A DNA stretch of 13,231 nucleotides from an uncultured Lachnospiraceae bacterium (GTDB taxonomy: Bacteria; Bacillota; Clostridia; Lachnospirales; Lachnospiraceae), in assembly GCA_902783095.1 (NCBI GenBank), contig CACZPX010000289.1, positions 1-13,231 on the forward strand. The letters are read 5' to 3'. Shown one piece after another: positions 7,959 through 13,231 of this stretch (within the stretch, counting starts at the first letter, position 1; each line of letters begins with the position of its first letter). A model generated the notes under the pieces. It did no database searches. It saw nothing but the letters and a program-made list of their open reading frames with translations, and was not told the DNA's origin. A program made the translations under genes and the position numbers.

Positions 7959-9458
7959 AAGATTGCAATCTGGGGCTTCGGCCCGTATGGACAACAGCTG
8001 TATCACCGGATCCGGTTCGGCGGCGGAGAACGCCTGACCGTGGCAATGGTCTTCGACAGGAACCCCGCGGGGCTCGACCGGTCAAGAATGCCGCAGGGGA
8101 TCGAGGTGCATCCCTCCGCGGAGCTTCCGGCGCTGTACCGGCGCGGCTGCTTTGAGCAGGTGCTGGTCGGCATCTATCTGCCGGAGATCCGCGGCGAGGT
8201 GGAAGGTTTTCTGCATGCGGAGAACATCCCCGTCCTTTCGGTATCCGGGATGGAGGCGATCCTGTCCGCCGATCCGCTGTTCAGGCGGGAAAACCGCGAC
8301 GTGCAGCGGGCGCTGGAACAGATCGCCGGGCTCTGCGACTACCGGGAGGTGTTTGACAGGCTGTCGGACCGGGAGTCGAAGGACCTGTTTCTCGCCAGGG
8401 TGTTCATGGAGCTGAGCGGGGATGAATCCATCCTTCTGGATACGGCGCGGCTGTATCGAGGGGGACGCAGATACGAACTGTACGAACTGCGGGAACCGAT
8501 GCGGCGGTGCGGCGCGGAGCGGGTGATCCTGTTCGGCGGAGGCGCGGACGGGCTGGTCAACCGGACCGCCCTGACGCTGAGCGGCATCCCGATCGCCGCC
8601 CTCTGTTCGGCGGATCCCGGGCGCGCAGAGGCGTGCTGGCCGGATACCGCGCAGGAACGGCATATCACGCCGGTGCAGCTGAACGATCCGGACTGGCAAG
8701 CCTGTCTGGTGATCGTCTCTTCGCAGGAGGAACGGGAGCAGATCAGGAACAGGCTGAAGGCGCTGCGTATTTCGCCGGATCGGATCTATGATCCGCCGGG
8801 CTCCTGGCGGGCGCTGCTGACCGGAGCCAGGGAGGGGCAGTATTTTGACGTCTGGGAGCCGCGCGACGGGGAAATCTTTGCGGACTGCGGGGCCTACAAC
8901 GGACAGACAATCCTGGATTTTCTGAACTGGAACCGAAGCGGATACGGGGCGGTCCATTCGCTGGAACCGCTGCCGGAGATGCAGCGGCAGCTGCAGCTTC
9001 TGCGGGAAAAGCATCGGATCCGTGACCTGTACCTCTATCCGTTCGCGGTCTGGAACAAAGCGGAGTCTCTGCAGTTTATCCTGGAGGACGATCCGACGAG
9101 CTCCAACGTTTCCTCCTGGGGTTATGACGGGGACCGGACCATCTCCGTGCAGGGGATGCCGCTCGACGAACTGCTCCCGGGCCCGGTGACCTTTATCAAA
9201 ATGGATATAGAGGGCAGCGAGATGGCGGCGCTGGACGGCGCGCAGCGCCTAATCCGCACGTACCGGCCGCGCCTTGCCATCAGCGTGTATCACCGTCCGC
9301 TGGACGTCATCTTTCTGGCGCGCCGCATTCTGGAACTGGTGCCGGACTACCGGCTGAAGGTGCGCCACTACGGGGCGGGGATCTTTGAGACGGTGCTCTA
9401 TGCCTCGGTGGATGACTGGGAGGACGAAGCTCCGGATGATGAAACGCGGAGGACCTGA
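7956..9458 (+). CDS. FkbM-family methyltransferase with two N-terminal Rossmann-like domains
   Basis: The GTG-initiated 500-residue product ends the operon. Residues 1-95 begin KIAIWGFGPYGQQL, a Rossmann-like nucleotide-binding pattern. A second such domain begins at about 188 (RVILFGGGADGLV) and runs to about 285. Residues about 295-480 are an FkbM-type SAM methyltransferase: FADCGAYNGQT (308-318) is the SAM-binding loop, HSLEPLP the acidic strand, and KMDIEGSEM (415-423) the family's hallmark. FkbM proteins are O-methyltransferases, often acting on sugars in surface polysaccharide loci. The paired Rossmann-like domains resemble those in other polysaccharide-locus FkbM fusions and could bind a nucleotide sugar (inferred). 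The first one resembles the N-terminus of the HAD protein at 1645-4350. The target hydroxyl is unknown; a second methyltransferase in the operon suggests two separate methylations. Confidence 0.87.
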   Translation: MKIAIWGFGPYGQQLYHRIRFGGGERLTVAMVFDRNPAGLDRSRMPQGIEVHPSAELPALYRRGCFEQVLVGIYLPEIRGEVEGFLHAENIPVLSVSGMEAILSADPLFRRENRDVQRALEQIAGLCDYREVFDRLSDRESKDLFLARVFMELSGDESILLDTARLYRGGRRYELYELREPMRRCGAERVILFGGGADGLVNRTALTLSGIPIAALCSADPGRAEACWPDTAQERHITPVQLNDPDWQACLVIVSSQEEREQIRNRLKALRISPDRIYDPPGSWRALLTGAREGQYFDVWEPRDGEIFADCGAYNGQTILDFLNWNRSGYGAVHSLEPLPEMQRQLQLLREKHRIRDLYLYPFAVWNKAESLQFILEDDPTSSNVSSWGYDGDRTISVQGMPLDELLPGPVTFIKMDIEGSEMAALDGAQRLIRTYRPRLAISVYHRPLDVIFLARRILELVPDYRLKVRHYGAGIFETVLYASVDDWEDEAPDDETRRT

Positions 9459-9582
9459 CATCGACAGAAAGAGCCGGACTGTTGATAAATGACGGTATTT
9501 TTTTATGGAAGAGCGGGCCGCACAGGCACGCCCGGTCAGCCGTATATCATCATAATATGAGAGTTTGTACGCGAACTGCATA

Positions 9583-9611
9583 TTGCCTTAGAAAAACGCA
9601 GTTGATACACT
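9583..9611 (+). promoter_or_regulatory. Possible sigma-A promoter for the surface-protein gene
   Basis: TTGCCT (9583-9588), a 17-base spacer and TACACT (9606-9611) preceded by TGA, an extended -10 element. Each hexamer matches consensus at four of six positions. Transcription would begin near 9618 and give a leader of about 120 bases. An overlapping TATAAC at 9611-9616 is an alternative -10. Confidence 0.4.
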
Positions 9612-9623
9612 ATAACAAAGAAA

Positions 9624-9670
9624 CTGCTGCCTGCCGCACAGGGCTTGATGCCGGCTGCGGTAAACAGCAG
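9624..9670 (+). promoter_or_regulatory. Two-part leader hairpin
   Basis: CTGCTG (9624-9629) pairs with CAGCAG (9665-9670) and CCGCA (9634-9638) with TGCGG (9656-9660), separated by a 4x4 internal loop and closed by a 17-base loop. It would lie just after the proposed transcription start. No known riboswitch class was recognised. Confidence 0.4.
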
Positions 9671-9683
9671 ACCGAGCCGAAGC

Positions 9684-9700
9684 CGTCCGGAATACGGACG
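9684..9700 (+). promoter_or_regulatory. Leader hairpin
   Basis: CGTCCG (9684-9689) pairs perfectly with CGGACG (9695-9700) around the loop GAATA. No T-run follows, so it is not a terminator. It lies 25 bases before the ribosome-binding site. Confidence 0.4.
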
Positions 9701-9725
9701 CATACAGGCAAAGAACAGACGGGAC

Positions 9726-9742
9726 GAGGAGGGACCTGTATG
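9726..9742 (+). promoter_or_regulatory. Strong ribosome-binding site deciding the ATG at 9740
   Basis: GAGGAGGG (9726-9733) lies six bases before ATG 9740, which begins a typical signal peptide. The same frame is open back to 9482, but that extension lacks a ribosome-binding site and would bury the signal peptide. Confidence 0.85.
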
Positions 9743-12445
9743 AGGAGAACAAAACGATGGCTGGCGCTGATGCTGTGCGCGTGCATGCTTCTGGGTGATG
9801 TGCAGACAGCGCGCGCCGCGCAGGGGCAGGAGGAACAGGCCGTGCAGGAAGCCGATCCGGAAGCGGTGCCGGAGGAGACCGCAGAGGAGACGGTCAGAGC
9901 CGCTTCAGAGGAAGCCGCACAGACCTATACCGTCTCATACGTGTTGAACGGCGGTACCAATTCCGAGGACAACCCGGACACTTATACGGTCGGTGTGCAG
10001 ACGCCGCTGTATCCTGCGCAGAAGACAGGCTATTCCTTTGGCGGCTGGTTTACGGACGCGGACTGTACCGAGGAGAACGAACTGAGTTCCATCCCGGATG
10101 ATTACGCGGACGATGTAACGCTGTACGCAAAGTGGGAGCCGGTTACTTACAGTGTATGGTTCAACGGAAACGGCGGAACTTCCGGCGGCTACAAGACGCA
10201 TCAGCAATATTTCGTTTATGACGTACAGCAGGCCCCGCAGGTAAGACAGTGGATCTATACGTCCGACACCTCGAAAAAGCTCATCCTTGCGGGGTGGAAC
10301 ACAAAGGCGGATGGCAGCGGCACCGCCTATCAGGACGGGCAGACGGTCAAAAACCTGAGCACGAACGGCGAAAACGTCACGCTGTACGCGCAGTGGCAGC
10401 CGTCCAACTACGTCATCCGCTTTGACGCCAACGGCGGAAACGGCGCGATCGCCGACATCGAGGTCCCGGACTACAGCACCTACGTCTACATCTCCGAAAA
10501 CACGTTTTCACGGACGGGCTACCGCTTTACCGGCTGGAACACAAAGGCGGACGGCAGCGGTACCGCCTACGAGGAGAAGCAGAGGGTGAGATGGCTGGGC
10601 ACTTACGAAGGCGAGATCATCACCATGTACGCGCAGTGGGAGACGATCACCTACAGCATCAGTCTGGATGGGAACGGCGACTATGACAGCTATATGGACC
10701 CGATCAGCGTCCGCTATAACGAAACGGTCAAACTGTCCGCCAATCGTTATGTCCGCACCGGGTATTCTTTTACCGGCTGGAATACAAGTCAGGACGGCAG
10801 CGGCACCGCCTATGCGGACGGGGCGTCCGTCAAAAACCTGAGCGCGAAACAGGACAGCGTCGTCTTTCTGTATGCGCAGTGGAGCAGGCACAGCTATACG
10901 GTGAACTTTGACGGAAACGGCGCGACCTCCGGGACCATGAGCGGCCAGAATATCGCCTATGATACGGCAAAGGCGCTCTCTGCCAACGCGTTTAAGCGGA
11001 CCGGCTATACATTTACCGGATGGAACACGAAGGCGAACGGTACCGGTACCGCCTATGACGACGGGGAGCCCGTGCAGAATCTGAAGAGCGGGAACAATGA
11101 GAAGATCACGCTGTATGCGCAGTGGAAGGTTGTCACTTACAAGATCACCTACAAACTGAACGGCGGAGAGAACAACGGCGAGAACCCCGTTTCCTATACG
11201 GTCACCTCCGCAAAGATCGCGCTGAAAAAGCCCACGCGGACCGGGTATACGTTTAAAGGATGGTATACGGACAAGGACTGCACCGCAAAGGTGACGGCGA
11301 TCGCCAACGGCAGCACCGGGAACAAAACGTTCTATGCGAAGTGGGCCGTGAACAAATATACGGTGACCTTTGATCCCAACGGCGGCACCGGTACCATGAA
11401 GGACAAGGTCATCGCCTACGGCAAGTCCGTGAAGCTGACGGCCAACCGGTTCAAGCGCACCGGTTATACTTTTGCCGGCTGGAACACAAAGGCCAACGGA
11501 AAGGGCACGGCATACGCAAACAAGGAAGCGGTCAAGAATCTGAAGAGCAAGAACAAGGCCGTCGTCACGCTGTATGCGCAGTGGAAGGTCAATTCCTACA
11601 AGGTCGAGTTTGTGATGAACAACGACTGGTACCTGATGAGCGGTTATATGCCCGTAAAGACCTATCAGTACGGCAAGTCCTACAAGCTGCCGGCGAACGC
11701 GTTCAAAGACAGTCTGGGCGATTACAGCTTCTGGCACTGGAACACGAAGGCGGATGATTCCGGTAAGGTCTATAAGAACAAGGCCGCTGTCAAAAACCTG
11801 TCTGCCAAAAACGGCGCGACGATCAAGCTCTATGCGATCTGGCGCGTTCCCGCCACGGAGATCTATGTGGACGGTGATTCGGTGACCGCAGGTTTTAAAA
11901 AGGCGCTGAACGCGCGGGTGAGTCCGGAACCGTATTCGGGTTCTACCGCCATCGGAGACGTGATCACATCCTACAAGAGTTCCAACACCAAGATCCTGAA
12001 GGTGAGCAAGACCGGCGTGCTGACAGGCGTAAAGCCCGGAACGGCCAAGGTGACCGTCAAGACAAAGCTGGGCTTCAAAAAGGTGATAAAGATCACGGTC
12101 AACAAAAACGAACAGGTATTCAAACCGTCCATGAACGTGTACGATTACGACTACGGCACGCCCAAGACTGCTGCAAAGAAGATCTACTATTCCGGCAGTT
12201 CGCTGAAGGTGGATATGGTGATCGCCAACAACCGTATGTTCACGGCAGACCGCTTTGAGTGGATCACCCTCAACGTTTACGATCGGAACAACAACGTCAT
12301 CGCGACGAAGACCTTCCGCAACGTGTGGATCGGCCTGGGCAGATACGCCTTGAAGACCATGACCTTCAACCTGGGGAGCATCCCCAAGAAGGATCTGGAA
12401 GGCGCCTACGTCGGAACGGATTACTATTACTACTATACCTATTGA
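9740..12445 (+). CDS. Secreted InlB/Flg_new-repeat surface protein with BIG2-like domain
   Basis: The 901-residue product has a signal peptide (charged MRRTKR, hydrophobic WLALMLCACMLLG, ARA cleavage site after about residue 26). A Glu/Ala-rich acidic linker (27-62) precedes eight Listeria-Bacteroides (InlB B / Flg_new) repeats at 63-703, most marked by RTGYxFxGWNTKAxGxGTAY and ending LYAQW. Residues 704-790 are a bacterial Ig-like BIG2-type domain (KSSNTKILKVSKTGVLTGVKPGTAKVTV, read as SSNTKILKVS then GVLTGVKPGTAKVTV). Residues 791-901 form an unrecognised domain ending in a tyrosine-rich tail (YYYYYTY). There is no LPxTG, C-terminal transmembrane helix, SLH or choline-binding repeat, so attachment is unclear; it may be secreted or held non-covalently. 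Such repeats occur in adhesins and other surface proteins. It is transcribed apart from the operon if the proposed promoter is real. Composition is richer in Lys/Asn/Thr than the operon proteins. Confidence 0.87.
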   Translation: MRRTKRWLALMLCACMLLGDVQTARAAQGQEEQAVQEADPEAVPEETAEETVRAASEEAAQTYTVSYVLNGGTNSEDNPDTYTVGVQTPLYPAQKTGYSFGGWFTDADCTEENELSSIPDDYADDVTLYAKWEPVTYSVWFNGNGGTSGGYKTHQQYFVYDVQQAPQVRQWIYTSDTSKKLILAGWNTKADGSGTAYQDGQTVKNLSTNGENVTLYAQWQPSNYVIRFDANGGNGAIADIEVPDYSTYVYISENTFSRTGYRFTGWNTKADGSGTAYEEKQRVRWLGTYEGEIITMYAQWETITYSISLDGNGDYDSYMDPISVRYNETVKLSANRYVRTGYSFTGWNTSQDGSGTAYADGASVKNLSAKQDSVVFLYAQWSRHSYTVNFDGNGATSGTMSGQNIAYDTAKALSANAFKRTGYTFTGWNTKANGTGTAYDDGEPVQNLKSGNNEKITLYAQWKVVTYKITYKLNGGENNGENPVSYTVTSAKIALKKPTRTGYTFKGWYTDKDCTAKVTAIANGSTGNKTFYAKWAVNKYTVTFDPNGGTGTMKDKVIAYGKSVKLTANRFKRTGYTFAGWNTKANGKGTAYANKEAVKNLKSKNKAVVTLYAQWKVNSYKVEFVMNNDWYLMSGYMPVKTYQYGKSYKLPANAFKDSLGDYSFWHWNTKADDSGKVYKNKAAVKNLSAKNGATIKLYAIWRVPATEIYVDGDSVTAGFKKALNARVSPEPYSGSTAIGDVITSYKSSNTKILKVSKTGVLTGVKPGTAKVTVKTKLGFKKVIKITVNKNEQVFKPSMNVYDYDYGTPKTAAKKIYYSGSSLKVDMVIANNRMFTADRFEWITLNVYDRNNNVIATKTFRNVWIGLGRYALKTMTFNLGSIPKKDLEGAYVGTDYYYYYTY
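9926..11848 (+). repeat. Array of eight InlB/Flg_new coding repeats
   Basis: Units cover residues 63-134, 135-221, 222-302, 303-383, 384-464, 465-537, 538-617 and 618-703. Units 1 and 6 are the short class (72-73 residues, GWFTDADC or GWYTDKDC, ending AKW). The others are the long class (80-87 residues, WNTK or WNTS, mostly ending AQW). Unit 8 is the most diverged (FVMNNDWY, ending AIW). The DNA around the WNTKADGSGTAY motif is nearly identical in units 2 and 3 (from 10295 and 10535, 240 bases apart), differing only at silent third positions over the motif. Confidence 0.85.
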
Positions 12446-12479
12446 AAGACTGCCCGCACGGGCGGCAATGAAACAGGGC

Positions 12480-12512
12480 AGGCGGCTGCGCGGAATGCGG
12501 AGCCGCCTTTTT
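12480..12512 (+). terminator. Intrinsic terminator after the surface-protein gene
   Basis: AGGCGGCT (12480-12487) pairs perfectly with AGCCGCCT (12501-12508) around a 13-base loop and runs into TTTTT (12508-12512). It lies 34 bases after the stop. A short GCCC/GGGC hairpin (12452-12463) precedes it. Confidence 0.85.
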
Positions 12513-12558
12513 ATGCAGTGCGCCGGCCTGTGGGCGGTTACGCGGGGAGCGGGAAAAC

Positions 12559-12588
12559 GGTTCCTGATTTACACGCAGATCCGGAACC
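12559..12588. repeat. Inverted repeat GGTTCC-N18-GGAACC across the promoter
   Basis: GGTTCC (12559-12564) and GGAACC (12583-12588) are perfect inverted copies flanking the -35 box and most of the spacer of the next promoter. The 24-base centre spacing (about two helical turns) would suit a dimeric repressor, but six-base arms can also occur by chance. Confidence 0.35.
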
Positions 12589-12596
12589 ACTATAAT
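12568..12596 (+). promoter_or_regulatory. Sigma-A-type promoter of the MBL-fold gene
   Basis: TTTACA (12568-12573), a 17-base spacer and a perfect TATAAT (12591-12596). Transcription would start near 12603, leaving a leader of about 23 bases with GGGAGGAAGGG (12612-12622) before the ATG at 12626. Confidence 0.8.
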
Positions 12597-12625
12597 GGAG
12601 GAAGCAGAAGCGGGAGGAAGGGCAT

Positions 12626-13231
12626 ATGATCATCGATTACCTGGGACACAGCGGTTTTCTGGCAGAGACGGACGCGGCCCTGCTGCTGTTTGACTATTAC
12701 CGCGGCGACCTGTCCGTACTGGATGGAAAACCTGCGGATAAGCCGTTCTTCGTGTTTGTCAGCCACGTGCACGGGGATCACTTCAACCCGCAGATCTTTT
12801 CGCTGCGCGGTCAGAACAGGCCGGTGCGGTATCTGCTCTCCTTTGATATCCGCGGCAATAAAAAGGTGCCGCAGGACGCGGACGTGCAGTATCTGGAGGC
12901 GGACCGTTCGTACGGGATCCCCGGACTGGGGACGGTACAGACGCTTCGCTCTACCGACGAGGGCGTGGCCTTTTACGTGCAGACGGGGACGCTGTCGTTG
13001 TTCCACGCGGGAGACCTGCACTGGTGGGACTGGCCCGGCGAGGATCCGGCCTGGCTTGCGGACCAGGAACACGTCTTTAAAGAAGAGATCGGAAAGCTGG
13101 CCGGAAAGCCCATGGACGCGGCCTTTGTCGTGCTGGACGACCGGCTGGAGCAGAACGAGGCGGAGGGCCTGACCTGGTTTTTGTCGGTGTGCCGGCCGCG
13201 CCGCGTGCTGCCCATGCATTTCTGGGAGGAC
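12626..13231 (+). CDS. MBL-fold metal-dependent hydrolase (COG2220/UlaG-like); 3'-partial
   Basis: The first 202 residues are visible and the frame is open to the window edge. ATG 12626 follows GGGAGGAAGGG by three bases. It starts MIIDYLGHSGFL, typical of COG2220 proteins, in which an early GHSxF stretch precedes the metal site. The metal motif is HVHGDH (47-52, HxHxDH). FHAGDLHWW (126-134) supplies the bridging Asp130, and His198 near the edge (MHFWED) fits the last metal ligand. The fold hydrolyses diverse phosphoester, lactone or amide substrates; the substrate is not deducible here. It has its own promoter and lies after a terminator, so it is a separate transcription unit, with no evidence linking it to the glycan operon. 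Confidence 0.85.
   Translation, partial: MIIDYLGHSGFLAETDAALLLFDYYRGDLSVLDGKPADKPFFVFVSHVHGDHFNPQIFSLRGQNRPVRYLLSFDIRGNKKVPQDADVQYLEADRSYGIPGLGTVQTLRSTDEGVAFYVQTGTLSLFHAGDLHWWDWPGEDPAWLADQEHVFKEEIGKLAGKPMDAAFVVLDDRLEQNEAEGLTWFLSVCRPRRVLPMHFWED

Larger units (their letters stand above)
9459..9739 (+). other. Intergenic region with possible promoter and structured leader
   Basis: This 281-base gap holds no convincing gene. It is less GC-rich than the operon. A T7 run (9498-9504) follows the operon, but I see only a weak stem before it, so an operon terminator here is doubtful. Further on are a small hairpin (9562-9577, AGTTTG/CGAACT with one G-T pair), a possible promoter (9583-9611) and two hairpins (9624-9670 and 9684-9700) before the ribosome-binding site at 9726-9733. 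Confidence 0.6.

Noticed and set aside
9474..9504. Possible terminator of the operon before the T7 run
   Set aside because: Only about three base pairs can be formed before the T-run, so it is not supported as an intrinsic terminator.
9634..9645. Resemblance of the GCACAGGGC stretch to the core of the c-di-GMP-I (GEMM) riboswitch
   Set aside because: The following bases (TTGATG) lack the expected AAA run, and the second conserved GGGACGCAAAG block is absent, so the match is probably chance.
9482..9739. In-frame N-terminal extension of the surface-protein gene
   Set aside because: The frame is open from 9482, but there is no ribosome-binding site there, the residues look non-coding, and the strong site and signal peptide support ATG 9740.
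9740..9790. Lipoprotein signal in the surface protein (Cys13 or Cys15)
   Set aside because: The residues before each Cys do not form a good lipobox, and an ARA site lies downstream, so a standard signal peptide fits better.
10508..11737. Long antisense open frame of 409 codons under the repeat array
   Set aside because: It mirrors the periodic repeats on the opposite strand, has no recognisable domain, and is a shadow of a strong coding gene.

Overview
The window is GC-rich bacterial DNA with every recognisable gene on the + strand. Strong GAGG/GGAGG ribosome-binding sites, a textbook sigma-A-type promoter (TTTACA-N17-TATAAT), InlB-type surface repeats, and LicD and FkbM family genes suggest a Gram-positive, gut-type anaerobe. 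High-GC Clostridia such as Lachnospiraceae fit best, with Coriobacteriia as an alternative. This is inference from gene style; there is no rRNA or other marker gene in the window.

Region 1 (2-9458) is the 3' part of a tightly packed polysaccharide operon of five genes. They are joined by two ATGA overlaps, one 14-base overlap and one 17-base gap. In order they encode: (i) the end of a Wzt/TagH-type ABC-exporter ATPase fused to a calcineurin-like metallophosphoesterase; (ii) a 901-residue protein with a Rossmann-like domain, a degenerate HAD domain, an intact HAD phosphatase domain and a large C-terminal domain like COG5610 proteins; (iii) a 752-residue fusion of SAM methyltransferase, kinase-like domain and TagD-type cytidylyltransferase; (iv) a LicD-family phosphotransferase with an unrecognised N-terminal domain; (v) a two-Rossmann-domain plus FkbM methyltransferase.

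Four of the five proteins carry phosphate-handling domains (phosphoesterase, HAD, kinase-like/cytidylyltransferase, LicD) and two carry methyltransferases. The most coherent reading is a system that makes, edits and exports a cell-surface glycan with a phosphate- and methyl-bearing terminus or phospho-alcohol decoration. It resembles in logic the WbdD/Wzt capping-export system of E. coli O9a, but with domains fused differently. This is the most interesting part of the window.

Region 2 (9459-9739) has no convincing gene. It holds a possible promoter and a leader with two hairpins ahead of a strong ribosome-binding site. Region 3 (9740-12445) encodes a secreted 901-residue protein: signal peptide, acidic linker, eight InlB/Flg_new-type repeats, one BIG2-like Ig domain and an unrecognised C-terminal domain without a visible sortase signal. 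A clear intrinsic terminator follows at 12480-12512.

Region 4 (12559-13231) has its own promoter, overlapped by an inverted repeat, driving a metallo-beta-lactamase-fold hydrolase (COG2220-like) that runs off the end of the window.
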